Shown piece by piece: positions 1-6,506 of a DNA stretch of 15,530 nt. This DNA comes from Baffinella frigidus (lineage: Eukaryota; Cryptophyceae; Cryptomonadales; Baffinellaceae). Where the stretch lies: the NCBI GenBank assembly GCA_026770585.1, contig MU646456.1, forward strand, positions 540,927 to 556,456, written 5' to 3'. The notes below the pieces were generated by a model. That model made no database searches. It had not been told where the DNA came from and was given only the letters and a program-made list of their open reading frames with translations. The first letter of the stretch is position 1. Each line of letters starts with the position of its first letter. Both the position numbers and the translations under genes were made by a program.

Positions 1-30
1 GAACAGCCCCGCCGGCAGGCTCGTGAGCGC

Positions 31-50
31 CCGCGTGACCGGTCACGCGG
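31..50. repeat. perfect 20-bp palindrome
   Basis: CCGCGTGACC is followed directly by its reverse complement GGTCACGCGG. No function can be assigned; it could be a hairpin or a decayed element centre. Confidence 0.6.
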
Positions 51-123
51 ACGCCGAAGCCAACTGTCCGAGGTGACTGCCTTGCGTGTGCCGAGTTGGT
101 GATACCACATTTGACCCCCCGCA

Positions 124-229
124 GTCTTTTCTCTCGGCCTGATGACACTTTGCGGGGAAGGTGTTGCTTGAAGGTGTTGCTTTGCGGATGAAGGCGTCTT
201 TTCTCTCGGCCTGATGACACTTTGCGGGG
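124..229 (+). repeat. 34-bp direct repeat pair with a 13-bp tandem between
   Basis: The 34 bases at 124-157 (beginning GTCTTTTCTCTCGGCC) recur exactly at 196-229, a 72-base spacing. Between them AAGGTGTTGCTTG occurs twice in tandem (158-183). The second copy ends just before the first HtrL-like exon, so this is probably intron sequence. Confidence 0.75.
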
Positions 230-240
230 CCCTCCGACAG

Positions 241-326
241 CCGGGTGGTCGCGCTGGACAAGACCCGCATCCTCCTGCTCAACGTCGAGCCTTTCTCCCC
301 CGAAGAGAAGGCGTTCGCCGATCCAG
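241..326 (+). CDS. exon of an HtrL/YibB-like protein (exon A, intact copy)
   Basis: The frame reads RVVALDKTRILLLNVEPFSP and continues EEKAFADP, ending in phase 1 at GATCCAG|GTTGAA, a usable donor. A likely acceptor AG is at 239-240; an in-frame TGA at 215-217 rules out an exon reaching much further left. Codons have the G/C-ending bias seen in the other exons here. By itself the peptide is not diagnostic. It is tied to the later exons because its phase-1 end matches the two-base start of exon X (1840), giving AFADP-G-VDLNYANRIGGG. Its last third recurs at 612-645 and 983-1016. No start codon or upstream exon is visible, so the gene is partial on the left. Confidence 0.5.
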
Positions 327-335
327 GTTGAATGT

Positions 336-431
336 CCCCATCTGTGTAAAGTCACTCTGGCCATCCTACACGGGGTTGTATCCCCATCTGTGTAAAGTCA
401 CTCTGGCCATCCTACACGGGGTTGTATCCCC
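336..431 (+). repeat. 46-bp tandem repeat, two units (family G fragment)
   Basis: CCCCATCTGTGTAAAGTCAC and the following 26 bases occur at 336-381 and 382-427, then a partial third start. The unit contains a shared segment with motif GTCACTCYGGCCATCCTACA, also seen at 10433-10472, in element G2 (11605-11817) and inside element H (12895-12975), so it derives from a dispersed family. Confidence 0.8.
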
Positions 432-475
432 AGACTCCCACGGACGCGTCAGACGCTGATTCGCGCCCGAGCGCC

Positions 476-611
476 TTAATAGGGTAACGTCCTGAAAACC
501 GGGTAGTTAGGCCTACGGTATTGCCTACGGTAGGCCGTAGGGCCCCTAAGACCTCATGTTCATAGGACCCCACCTAGGCCCCTACGGCCTACCGTAGGCA
601 ATACCGTAGGC
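476..611. mobile_element. MITE family A, copy A1 (right end missing)
   Basis: The left end TTAATAGGGTAACGTCCTGA matches copies A2 and A3. A long inner stem pairs 511-544 with 577-611 around a short loop. The outer right arm expected after the stem (CCTAACTACCC and the mirror of AATAGGGTAACG) is absent; a fragment of coding exon A follows instead. The right arm (576 onward) was later duplicated at 947 with that exon piece. Confidence 0.75.
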
Positions 612-645
612 TTCTGCCCCGAGGAGGAGGCTTTCGCTGATCCAG
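612..645 (+). pseudogene. truncated copy of exon A (copy ii)
   Basis: Reads FCPEEEAFADP in the same frame and ends at the same phase-1 donor (GATCCAG|GTTAGT). The upstream part of the exon is replaced by the right arm of A1 and there is no acceptor in a normal position, so it is probably not used as an exon. Confidence 0.55.
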
Positions 646-718
646 GTTAGTGATTCACGGCCAGAGAGTGCATATGGTGACAGCAAGACAGCCTGCACTC
701 TTGTCCCCAGCTTGGGTG

Positions 719-913
719 CCACGCCAGGTCATTAGTGGGAATTTCAGATACACGTCAGAATTATTTCAAATTTTGTACCCGGATCCGAAATTTGCAGTGA
801 CAAATCAGACGTGGAAAGAGCGAGGAGGTGAGTCTCACATAGGATCGCACACTTGTTCAGTACCACGAAATGAAATGATGCGTCCTAAAATTCCCAGTAA
901 TGACCTGGCGTGG
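719..913. mobile_element. MITE-like element S, 195 bp
   Basis: Left arm 719-747 starts CCACGCCAGGTCATTAGTGG; right arm 885-913 is its reverse complement with two mismatches over 29 bases. The interior is unique and noncoding. I see no clear target duplication. Confidence 0.7.
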
Positions 914-982
914 ACAGTGATTCACGGCCAGAGAGTGCATACACCCAGGCCCCTACGGCCTACCGTAGGCAATACCGTAGGA

Positions 983-1016
983 TTCTCTCCCGAAGAGAAG
1001 GCCTTCGCCGATCCAG
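983..1016 (+). pseudogene. truncated copy of exon A (copy iii)
   Basis: Reads FSPEEKAFADP, identical in peptide to the end of the intact copy, ending at GATCCAG|GTTAGT. As in copy ii, the sequence to its left is the inverted-repeat arm, not coding sequence. It is probably an unused duplicate, though its donor could still be recognised. Confidence 0.55.
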
Positions 1017-1181
1017 GTTAGTGATTCACGGCTACAGAGTGCATACGGTGACAACACGACAATCTGCACCTTTGCAGAATGTCTGAGTCAGAAATTGCGG
1101 GTCAGAAATTCAGACCCTCGGTGGGTGAGTTGCGGGAAGACTGATGCCTGGATGGCTGCTCAGACTGGGAAGGTGAGCTGG

Positions 1182-1249
1182 GGGTGGACCTGTACTATGC
1201 CAACCGGATCGGAGGCGGCATCTTCGGCGGCTTCGCGCCTGCCATTCAG
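1182..1249 (+). CDS. exon X, copy 1 (HtrL/YibB-like, GGIFGG motif)
   Basis: The frame reads GVDLYYANRIGGGIFGGFAP then AIQ, ending at CAG|GCACCG, so the donor would be GC. Unlike copies 2 and 3, no pyrimidine tract or AG lies directly before GGGTGGAC; the sequence to the left is GGGAAGGTGAGCTG, which looks like a donor (AAG|GTGAGC). This copy may therefore be an inactive duplicate. The glycine-rich GGGIFGG segment is the best family clue: as I recall the HtrL/YibB family (PF09612), it carries an IAGG.FGG-type motif followed closely by a [G/F]xGKDQ segment. Confidence 0.45.
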
Positions 1250-1254
1250 GCACC

Positions 1255-1480
1255 GTCCGTTTTTCTTCTTCGTTGCCCCCTCTTTTTACCCTTTCTTCTT
1301 TTTCTGCTGCTGCTTCTTCTTCTTCTTATTCCTCTTCTTTTCTTTTTCTTCTTCTTCGTGTTCTTTGTTCTTCTTCCTCCTCTTCTTTTTCTTCTTTTTC
1401 TTCCCCTTCCTTCCTTCTTTTTTTCTTTTTCTTTCTTTCTTCTGCTCGTTCTTCTTCTTCTTCCTCTTCTTCTTCTTTGC
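1255..1480. repeat. CTT/T-rich pyrimidine microsatellite 1
   Basis: Nearly pure C/T with imperfect CTT units. It lies between exon X copies 1 and 2 and runs into a GCTAG acceptor, so it forms an extreme polypyrimidine tract. The long poly-Phe, poly-Leu and poly-Ser frames across it are not proteins. Confidence 0.95.
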
Positions 1481-1483
1481 TAG

Positions 1484-1551
1484 GGGTGGGCCTCAACTAT
1501 GCCAACCGGATCGGAGGCGGCATCTTCAGCGGCTTCGCGCCTGCCATTCAG
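1484..1551 (+). CDS. exon X, copy 2
   Basis: A CTT-rich tract, then GCTAG, then GGGTGGGCCTCAACTATGCC. It reads GVGLNYANRIGGGIFSGFAP then AIQ and ends at CAG|GCACCG (GC donor). Compared with copy 3, two motif positions differ (D to G, and G to S inside GGIFGG). It begins with two bases of a split codon, matching the phase-1 end of exon A. The changes within the glycine motif suggest relaxed constraint. Confidence 0.45.
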
Positions 1552-1556
1552 GCACC

Positions 1557-1835
1557 GTCCGTTTTTCTTCTTCCTGTTCCCCCTCTTTCCCCCCCTTCTT
1601 CTTTTTCTTCTCCTGCTTCTTCTTCTTCTTCTTCCTCTTCTTTTCCTTCTCTTCTTCTTCGTGTCGTTTTTTCTTCTTCCTCCTCATCTTTTTCTTCTTT
1701 TTCTTCTCCTTCCTTCCTTCTTTTTCTTCGTTTTCTTTATTTCTTCTTCTTCTTCTTCTTCTTCTTCTTCTTCTTCTGCTCCTTCTTCTTCTTCCTTCTT
1801 CTTCTGCTTCTTCTTCTTCTTCTTCTTCTTCTTCG
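1557..1835. repeat. CTT microsatellite 2
   Basis: Pyrimidine-only tract with a long pure CTT run around 1740-1780 and another near 1805-1835, ending at the CGCTAG acceptor of exon X copy 3. Its left part repeats the start of the tract after copy 1 (CACCGTCCGTTTTTCTTCTT), so exon and intron were duplicated as one unit of about 300-350 bases. Confidence 0.95.
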
Positions 1836-1839
1836 CTAG

Positions 1840-1912
1840 GGGTGGACCTCAACTATGCCAACCGGATCGGAGGCGGCATCTTCGGCGGCTTCGCGCCTGC
1901 CACTCAGGTCCG
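1840..1912 (+). CDS. exon X, copy 3 (best candidate for the functional one)
   Basis: Acceptor CGCTAG at 1834-1839 after a pure CTT tract; two bases GG complete a glycine codon left open by exon A, then VDLNYANRIGGGIFGGFAP and ATQ. Two donors are possible: CAG|GTCCGG after 1907 (phase 0) or CCG|GTTCAG after 1912 (phase 2). Only the second fits the phase of the downstream exon at 2189, giving ATQV-R-RLFWWQEW. It keeps the intact GGIFGG motif and is the only full-length copy with a GT donor. The model exon A + X3 + 2189 is inference from phase and motif order. Confidence 0.5.
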
Positions 1913-1947
1913 GTTCAGGGTTTCTAGCTCTGTCCCACACCATTTGG

Positions 1948-1966
1948 TCTCGCCAATTTGGCGAGA
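1948..1966. repeat. 19-bp near-palindrome
   Basis: TCTCGCCAATTTGGCGAGA pairs along its length except at the centre. Lies in intron sequence after exon X copy 3. Confidence 0.6.
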
Positions 1967-2012
1967 CTGGAAGTCAATTCCCCAGGGGTTTGGTGGAAAT
2001 CCGTCAACTTTT

Positions 2013-2045
2013 GGCATCTTCTGCGGATCCGCGCCTGCCATTCAG
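2013..2045 (+). pseudogene. exon X, copy 4 (truncated)
   Basis: Only the 3' half remains: GGCATCTTC then CGCCTGCCATTCAG|GTACC. The motif has changed (GGIFGG to GIFCGS) and no acceptor precedes it, so it is a decayed duplicate that still has a good donor. Confidence 0.5.
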
Positions 2046-2055
2046 GTACCGTCTC

Positions 2056-2155
2056 CGTTTTTTTTCTTCTTTTTTTCTCTCTTTTTTTCCTCTTTCATCT
2101 GCTTCTTCTTGTTCTTGTTCTTCTTGTTCTTTGTTCTTCTTCTTCTTTTTCTTCG
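2056..2155. repeat. CTT/T-rich microsatellite 3
   Basis: Pyrimidine tract after copy 4, same composition as tracts 1 and 2. Confidence 0.9.
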
Positions 2156-2188
2156 AAACGGCTCCACCGCCATAGCTCTCACGCGCAG

Positions 2189-2299
2189 GCGATTGTTTTG
2201 GTGGCAGGAATGGCACGGCTTGTTCTACCGAGCGCTCGGCATCTACCTGGAGCGCGGGAGGTTTGCCGGCAAGGACCAGAGCATCATGGCTACGGCACG
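2189..2299 (+). CDS. exon of HtrL/YibB-like protein with FAGKDQSIM motif
   Basis: After the acceptor CGCGCAG (ending 2188) the frame reads RLFWWQEWHGLFYRALGIYL then ERGRFAGKDQSIMATA. The order GGIFGG, a short aromatic helix, then F.GKDQ.I fits my memory of the HtrL/YibB family (PF09612), a group of unknown, possibly glycosyltransferase-like function named after an E. coli LPS-core locus gene. I could not align it, so the assignment is tentative. It starts in phase 1 and needs an upstream exon ending in phase 2 (X3 to 1912 fits). The right end is uncertain: no GT follows MATA directly and the frame runs into proline codons and CT repeats. Later exons are not visible. Confidence 0.55.
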
Positions 2300-2369
2300 C
2301 TCCCCTCCCCGTTTGCCCCCCCCCCCCTCCATGTCCTCGCACGCTGTTGTGCCAGACCCTGCTGGCAGC

Positions 2370-2438
2370 TCTCTCTCTCTCTCTCGCTCTCTCGCTCCAT
2401 CTCTCTCTTTCTCTCTCTCTCTCCCTCCCTCCCTCCCT

Positions 2439-2481
<43 letters not shown>

Positions 2482-2659
2482 AGAGCTGCTGACAGCTGAG
2501 GTTTCGCGCCGTGCCCAACAATCTTGCGTGCTCACGTTCTCTCTCGCTCTCTCTCGCGCTCTCTCTCACTCTCTTTCTCTCTCTCTCGCTCACTCACTCT
2601 CACTCTCTCTCTCTCCCTCCCTCCCTCTCTCCCCCCCTCCCTCCCTCTCTCTCTCGGAG
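2370..2659. repeat. CT microsatellites with repeated spacer
   Basis: Two CT/CCCT arrays (about 2370-2481 and 2537-2659). The spacer at 2482-2536 (CTGACAGCTGAGGTTTCGCG...) resembles the sequence after the second array (CTGACAGCCAAGGGTCCACG... at 2662), so array plus spacer appear to be tandemly duplicated. No coding signal. Confidence 0.9.
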
Positions 2660-2817
2660 GGTCTGACAGCCAAGGGTCCACGCAGCGCCCGGAAACCTCG
2701 CGTGTTGACACAGACCGCGGGGTGTTGATACTGACCGTGTCGATACTGAGTAGTCGAGCCTCATCCGCAACCTGTGTGCTCACGCTGACCGCGGGGGGGG
2801 GGGGCGCCAGGTGTGCC
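2660..2817. other. intergenic or intron sequence, no gene seen
   Basis: Contains short direct repeats of a GACCG/GATACTGA type and a run of 12 G near 2793. No exon can be supported. Confidence 0.5.
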
Positions 2818-3482
2818 TCAAGGTGCCTCGCGTCTGCGCCCTGGTCTTTCCCCTCCCCAACCCACCAGCCCTCTTAGGTGGCTCAAATAGTGCTCTGGAA
2901 CATAAATCCCAAAATTCAATTTTGTTTCAAAAATGTGTCGACTTTTGACCTGTGGAGGTCGGATCCGACCTCCATGTGAAGGCAAACATACAAGCTTCAA
3001 GGTGCCCCGCATCAAGGTGCCCAACATCTGCGCCCTGGTCTTTCCCCTCCCCCACCCACCAGCCTCCCGAGGTGGCTCAAATGGATCCGCCCAAAGCCGA
3101 TTGACGGATTTATGTTCCACAGCACTATGTGCGCCTGTACCCAAGCCGGGGACAACATCAATCGGCTTTGAGCGGATCCACCGTGAACGTGTGTGCGTGG
3201 TGCATGGGTGGACACCTAGCTCGTTCCCACTTCGACCAGCCCTCCGAGGTGGCTCAAATGGTGCTCTGGAACATAAATCCCTTTTTTTTTTTTGAAAATG
3301 TGTCAACTTTGGACCTATGGAGGTGGGATCCGGCCTCCATGTCAAGGCAAATATACAAGCTTTCAGGGCACTATTTGAGCCATCTCCAAGGGCTAGTGGA
3401 CCTCAATAGGCCTTGGGTGGTGGACCCACCGTGAACGTGGGCGTGGGGTGTGGGTGGACCCCTAGCTCTATCCCTCTTCGAT
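2818..3482. repeat. nested degenerate repeat block
   Basis: Three kinds of units recur. TCTGCGCCCTGGTCTTTCCC with following CCACC is at about 2830 and 3026. GAGGTGGCTCAAATGGTGCT plus CTGGAACATAAATCCC is at 2877, 3249 and in inverted form near 3104. CCACCGTGAACGTG with TGGGTGGAC and CCTAGCTC is at 3178 and 3427. The long frames across this block on both strands are repeat-derived; I support no gene here. Confidence 0.8.
3083..3179. mobile_element. inverted-repeat element J, 97 bp
   Basis: Left arm GGATCCGCCCAAAGCCGATTG without its last base is 3083-3102; the full 21-base arm pairs with 3159-3179 with one mismatch. It lies inside the repeat block directly after GGCTCAAAT, which suggests insertion into one unit. 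Confidence 0.65.
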
Positions 3483-3614
3483 TTCGTCTCCCCATCAATC
3501 CGCCCCCCGCGAAATTTATCAGGTAAATTTGGACCGCCCCCCATGAAATTTACCTGAGAAATTTCGGGGGGGGGGCAAATTGATGAGGAGAAAAAATCGA
3601 AGTGGGACAGAGCT
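3464..3614. mobile_element. long inverted-repeat element L, 151 bp
   Basis: Arms of roughly 66 bases (3464-3530 and 3546-3614) start AGCTCTATCCCTCTTCGATT and pair with a handful of mismatches. The 15-base loop is GGACCGCCCCCCATG. The stem contains a G/C homopolymer and GAAATTT boxes. It is MITE-like or a foldback; no target duplication could be read. Confidence 0.75.
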
Positions 3615-3629
3615 AAGACCCGCCCAACC

Positions 3630-3656
3630 CCCGACGCACGTGTCACGTGCGTCGGG
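3630..3656. repeat. 27-bp palindrome containing CACGTG
   Basis: CCCGACGCACGTG, one spacer base, then CACGTGCGTCGGG. Each arm holds a CACGTG E-box-like core. Regulatory use is possible but not shown. Confidence 0.65.
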
Positions 3657-3664
3657 TGCTGATG

Positions 3665-3716
3665 TTTTTTTCGCGCTCGCACAGGTGAGTTTTTTTTTGG
3701 CGCTCGCACACGTGAG
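3665..3716. repeat. two-unit tandem repeat
   Basis: A T-run, then CGCTCGCACAGGTGAG (3665-3689), then a T-run and CGCTCGCACACGTGAG (3690-3716). Confidence 0.7.
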
Positions 3717-3759
3717 CACCCCAGCGTCCTACGAAGCCCCGAGGGCCCCCGTTACTCAC

Positions 3760-3847
3760 GCTTGGTTCGGGGGGGGCAGGTGCAGCCGCCAGAGGACTGG
3801 ATCCTTCACTCGAAACCGCAGACGGTGCGCTGCCCTTCCACACGAGG
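3760..3847 (-). CDS. Ser/Ala/Pro-rich exon of unknown protein
   Basis: On the minus strand an AG (GGATAG, + 3848-3853) precedes one base plus 29 codons reading LVWKGSAPSAVSSEGSSPLA then AAPAPPEPS, ending in phase 0 at AGC|GTGAGT, a near-consensus donor (+ 3754-3759). Composition suggests a disordered linker. The plus-strand frame across the same bases (VQPPEDWILHSKPQTVRC) also looks passable, but the strong minus-strand donor and codon choice favour this strand. No neighbouring exon was found, and family and function are unknown. Confidence 0.4.
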
Positions 3848-3918
3848 CTATCCGTGCGAACAGATTCATAACTTAATTATTGGATTATTGCCCAGGAAAC
3901 ACGCCAAAAGTCAGCATT

Positions 3919-3960
3919 TGATCACGTTTCCGAACGCACATCCGTACGGAAACGTGATCA
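3919..3960. repeat. perfect 14-bp inverted repeat (hairpin M)
   Basis: TGATCACGTTTCCG pairs exactly with CGGAAACGTGATCA across a 14-base loop. It may be the core of a small element. Confidence 0.65.
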
Positions 3961-4065
3961 TTTCCCCACAAATTTTAAAATGTCCTTTTATTCTGTTCGC
4001 ATGGATAGTCTCGTGTGGTTGTTCTGGAGTTAGACATTCTCGGGACGTTGCCGGCAGGGTTTCAT

Positions 4066-4187
4066 CTGGGAACAATATTTTTTCTTATAAAAATCTGCAC
4101 GAAAATTACTACACAATTGCTTCGGACGTGACCCGTTGTGTAGTAATTTTCATTGCCAGCTTTTAGACGAAAAATACTTGTTCCCGG
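4066..4187. mobile_element. inverted-repeat element family N, copy N1 (122 bp)
   Basis: Outer arms CTGGGAACAATATTTTTTC and GAAAAATACTTGTTCCCGG pair, and an exact inner stem pairs GAAAATTACTACACAA (4101-4116) with 4136-4151. The TCCGGG/GGAAC ends and the GAAAATNACTACACA stem are shared with N2 at 5719-5859. Confidence 0.75.
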
Positions 4188-4597
4188 ATTAGGTTGCCTC
4201 GTCGCCTTGGCCTCGCGCAATCTCCAATACCTTTCTTGCACTTTCCCCCAGAGTCCATCAGGCCCCTCCATAGATTCTATCTCAGAAACTGTCCATCTAA
4301 ACGATTTCTGGTACAAATCGAAGTGTTTTAAAGCTTCTACATGTACAGAATGGCGTCGCCTGGGCTTCGATCAGGCACCACCACGCCAGAGTGTTCGAGG
4401 GGGTCATTTGTTTGTAAAGCGCTTCAGGAAGCGCCTGTTGACTTTTGAAAACCACTACCTTGAGGGAGAATTGACTTTTGGCGACCCCTTCCAAGACTCA
4501 ATAGCTTTCTTGCACTTTCCGCAAGAGTATAGAACACAGGCATCCGGTTGCGCCCCGCTTAGTTGCTGCCCCCGATGCGCACATGCTGTGTAGCGCT
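4188..4597. other. no confirmed gene; open frame of doubtful value
   Basis: A plus-strand frame stays open from 4153 to 4593 but begins inside element N1. It crosses a direct repeat (CAATACCTTTCTTGCACTTT at 4221 and a near copy at 4500), a repeated TTGACTTTTG (4438 and 4471) and a GCGCTTC/GAAGCGC hairpin at 4420-4435. No family signature or clear splice pattern was recognised. I treat it as noncoding with low certainty. Confidence 0.4.
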
Positions 4598-4632
4598 GGA
4601 GAGAGAGATGGAGAGAGAGAGAGAGAGAGAGG

Positions 4633-4679
<47 letters not shown>

Positions 4680-4817
4680 CGAGCGCAATCGAAAGAGCGT
4701 GAGAGAGAGAGAGCGTGAGAGAGAGAGTGAGCGAGAGAGAGAGAGAGAGCGAGCGAGAGAGACAGAGAGAGAGACAGAGAGAGACAGAGCGAGAAAGAGG
4801 GAGAGAGAGAGCGCGCG
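4598..4817. repeat. GA microsatellite, about 220 bp
   Basis: Almost uninterrupted GA with occasional GC, CA and AT changes. Long Glu/Arg frames on plus and Ser/Leu frames on minus are artefacts. Confidence 0.97.
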
Positions 4818-4897
4818 CGTTGGCTGACTCCTCCCGCGCGGCAGGTCAAGAATCCGTGGTTCTACCTCCAGGAATACCTACGGGCCCCAACCTGAAT

Positions 4898-4989
4898 GTG
4901 ATCCGAAAGGAAGCATGGCTTTTCTGCGGATCAAGTTCCGGTGTCCGCCTTTGTTGGGTGCTCGAAGAACCTCAGGGACCTCAAAGATC
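4898..4989 (+). repeat. dispersed repeat family D, copy D1
   Basis: Matches the family consensus as ordered blocks: GATCCGAAAGGAAGCATGG, TTTTCTGC, AAGTTCCGGTGTCCGCC, TTGTTGGG, CTCGAAGAACCT, GGACCT. The frame stays open as GVRLCWVLEEPQGP. It is followed by a fragment shared with element I. Confidence 0.8.
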
Positions 4990-5005
4990 TAAGGGCACAC
5001 GGACG

Positions 5006-5049
5006 CAAGGTTATGAGGACGCCTATCGCAAGGTTATGAGGACGCCTGT
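5006..5049 (+). repeat. tandem of GCAAGGTTATGAGGACGCC (fragment of element I)
   Basis: GCAAGGTTATGAGGACGCCT occurs twice in a row, preceded by GATCTAAGGGCAC. The same order (GGATCTAAGGGCAT ... AAGGTTATGAGGACGCC) forms the arms of element I at 14516-14637. Confidence 0.75.
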
Positions 5050-5112
5050 AGCGTTCAGACCTGCCTCAGCCCAGGATCGCAAGGGTCCCCGCCAGTGTCC
5101 TCTGGCTGCAGG

Positions 5113-5235
5113 TATCCCTTAAGTGGCGAGTGTCCCTTAAGTGGCCAGCAGGCTCATACGTCCTACCGTAGGGCCCTAGGACCTGCCTAGGACCTCTTGG
5201 AGGTCACATTTGACTTCCTGGCCACTTAAGGGATA
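5113..5235. mobile_element. MITE family C, copy C1
   Basis: Ends TATCCCTTAAGTGGC and GCCACTTAAGGGATA. The left terminal repeat is present twice in tandem (5113-5130, 5131-5148). The core has CCTACCGTAGGG and CCTAGGACC. Flanking TA fits a TA target duplication. The left TTAAG adds a TAA stop to the open frame entering from D1. Confidence 0.85.
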
Positions 5236-5352
5236 TACCCCGTAGGTGCCCATTGGGCAAATATTCACCCCATAGGGTGAATATTCACCCTCACGCGCCC
5301 TAGGCAGGACCCTACCGCAGGGTTGATGAGCATACTGGGCACGTACGGGCTA
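5236..5352. mobile_element. diverged C-like element, abutting C1
   Basis: Ends TACCCCGTAGGTGCCCA and the mirror TGGGCACGTACGGGCTA. Inside, AATATTCACCC pairs with GGGTGAATATT. It also has CCCTACCGCAGGG and GAGCATACTGGGCAC, which parallels C2 (GAGCCTACTGGGCAC). It begins at the TA that closes C1, so the two sit in adjacent TA sites. Confidence 0.65.
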
Positions 5353-5551
5353 ATAGGGGGTTGCCGGGGCATGCAGTTCCGGCGAGGTGGGCAATGAATT
5401 GGGTGCATGTGTCACGCTGTGAGTGCGCCTGAAGTGTGGCCGGTTCAGGCCATCACTAGACACTTACAGGTAGGTTCCTGACTTGGTTCAACGCGAAATA
5501 CGGCTGCGGAGAGTGCAGGGAGAGAGCAGGGGGGGGGGTGAGGGCAGAAGC
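5353..5551. other. no recognised feature
   Basis: Unique sequence between elements, G-rich near 5530. CTTACAG|GTAGGTT around 5465-5478 could be a splice site, but no supporting exon was found. Confidence 0.4.
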
Positions 5552-5716
5552 TAATAGGGTAACGGCCTGAAAATGGGGTAGTTAGGCCTACGGCATTGCC
5601 TAGGGACCTCGTACCGTAGGCCGAGACTTTTTGGTCCTGGATCCCTCGGCCTACGGTAGGAGGTCCTAGGCAATGCCGTAGGCCTAACTACCCAATTTTC
5701 AGGCCGTTAGCCTATA
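5552..5716. mobile_element. MITE family A, copy A2 (complete)
   Basis: Arms AATAGGGTAACGGCCTGAAA ... and the mirror TTTTCAGGCCGTTAGCCTAT enclose a nearly self-complementary 165 bases with core CTACCGTAGGCCGAGA / CTCGGCCTACGGTAGG. TA at both ends suggests a TA target. It is about 95 percent like A3 by eye. Confidence 0.88.
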
Positions 5717-5718
5717 AG

Positions 5719-5859
5719 CTTATCCGGGGAAACCTGTTTTTCTTTCATTTCCTGGCAACGAAAATGACTACACACATGCTTTAATTTTACTAGTAAGACG
5801 AATTATGTAGCAATTTTCGTTGCCAGGAAATGAAGGGGGGAAAGGTTTCCCCGGATAAG
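5719..5859. mobile_element. family N, copy N2 (141 bp)
   Basis: Ends CTTATCCGGGGAAACC and GGTTTCCCCGGATAAG. Inner arms CATTTCCTGGCAACGAAAAT and its mirror. Lies directly beside A2. Confidence 0.85.
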
Positions 5860-5873
5860 AGCAACTCCTCTGG

Positions 5874-5912
5874 TTAGACATCGAAGAACTCCTGAAGCTC
5901 AGACAGCCTCTC
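5874..5912 (-). CDS. candidate terminal exon, 12 residues plus stop
   Basis: Minus strand: pyrimidine-rich TTTTCACTCGTTTTGTGCCAG, then GAGAGGCTG... reading ERLSELQEFFDV and TAA. The acceptor is good and the peptide looks helical, but it is short. It could belong with the exon at 6103-6201 on the same strand, although that frame has its own possible ending (see findings). Function unknown. Confidence 0.35.
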   Translation of the reverse strand, partial: ERLSELQEFFDV

Positions 5913-5982
5913 CTGGCACAAAACGAGTGAAAACGATCAGTCAACCCGAGTCAGGCAGAGGTAGGATGGTCAACTGTCGCGG

Positions 5983-6104
5983 TACAGGGGTACCTCGTTC
6001 ATAAGAAAGCGCCTCCCCCTAGGACCCTACAGTAGGCCTACGCCTAGGGCCCTATGGTGGTCCTAGGGGGAAGGGCGGTTTCTTTTGAGCGAGGTACCCC
6101 TGTA
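5983..6104. mobile_element. MITE family B, copy B1
   Basis: TA then CAGGGGTACCTCGTTCATAA ... GAGCGAGGTACCCCTG then TA. Core CCTAGGACCCTACAGTAGGC and GGTGGTCCTAGG. Intact ends with a perfect TA duplication. TIR starting CAGG with a TA target is like Tc1/mariner-type MITEs (inference; no transposase here). Confidence 0.9.
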
Positions 6105-6201
6105 GTCTCATCAGGAACCGAATTCTCCTGAAGGTTTGAGTTGCGTGGAACAACGTCTGCTCGCCCCGGTTCTTCGAGAGAAGGTTATTGAATACCCATA
6201 A
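6103..6201 (-). CDS. candidate exon of unknown protein, interrupted by B1
   Basis: Minus strand, after AGCGTAG: LWVFNNLLSKNRGEQTLFHA then TQTFRRIRFLMRL, with a stop just upstream of the acceptor. The frame reaches exactly the TA where B1 begins. Across B1, the sequence after the other TA continues in the same frame (PRQLTILPLPDSG) to TGA at 5941-5943. So B1 may have inserted into a coding exon, or the exon ends at a donor I cannot place. The peptide is basic and matches no family I recognise. Confidence 0.4.
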
Positions 6202-6269
6202 CTACGCTAGACCTGAGGGAGGTCAATCGCAAAAGGCAACTCCTCACCGCCGCGAGGTCAACTTTTGGA

Positions 6270-6295
6270 AGAATAGCCCGTTTTCGGGCTATTCT
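6270..6295. repeat. perfect hairpin, 11-bp stem, TTTT loop
   Basis: AGAATAGCCCG TTTT CGGGCTATTCT. It has a terminator-like shape but no run of T follows and this is a eukaryotic context; probably a foldback core. Flanking 6202-6376 shows no gene. Confidence 0.65.
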
Positions 6296-6376
6296 ACCAG
6301 GGTGTCAACTTATGATTGCCCCCGGTCACGTCTAAAGTAGAGTGCTTCCTGTCGCGGCTGCCTTGGCTCACGTGAC

Positions 6377-6506
6377 TCCTCTTCACGAGCCTCTGCACTG
6401 GAGAGCGAAATGCCATCCGAAAGCAAACATTGTTTCTCTGCAGATCCATTCTACGGAAGGGCGTGGCGTTGGGCTATCTTGGGAGCTCGGAGAACCTAAA
6501 AGACCT
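6377..6506 (+). repeat. family D, copy D2 (long subfamily)
   Basis: Contains the extra 5' block CTCTTCACGAGCCTCTGCACT and GGAGAGCG before ATCCGAAAGCAAA, then CTGCAGATCC, TACGGAAGGGCGTGGCGTTGGGCTA and GAGAACCTAAAAGACCT. The same long form in the opposite orientation is at D4 and D10. Confidence 0.8.

Larger units (their letters stand above)
576..1045 (+). repeat. duplicated segment: A1 arm plus exon A end plus intron start
   Basis: The block at 576-674 (A1 right arm, last codons of exon A, donor, then GTGATTCACGGCCAGAGAGT) is repeated at 947-1045 with scattered changes. A third partial copy of the intron start lies at 916-943. Element S (719-913) lies between the copies. Confidence 0.75.

Noticed and set aside
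1095-2492. 465-codon open frame and several shorter ones rich in Phe, Leu and Ser
   Set aside because: They are translations of CTT and CT microsatellites; only the short exon X and GKDQ segments inside have real protein character.
3762-4166. Plus-strand frame VQPPEDWILHSK...
   Set aside because: It runs into AT-rich sequence and element N1; the minus-strand exon with a GTGAGT donor explains the coding-like stretch better.
4455-5122. Ser/Leu and Glu/Arg rich frames over the GA array
   Set aside because: Microsatellite artefacts joined to family D and I repeat sequence.
6270-6295. Rho-independent terminator
   Set aside because: No T-run follows and the window is eukaryotic.
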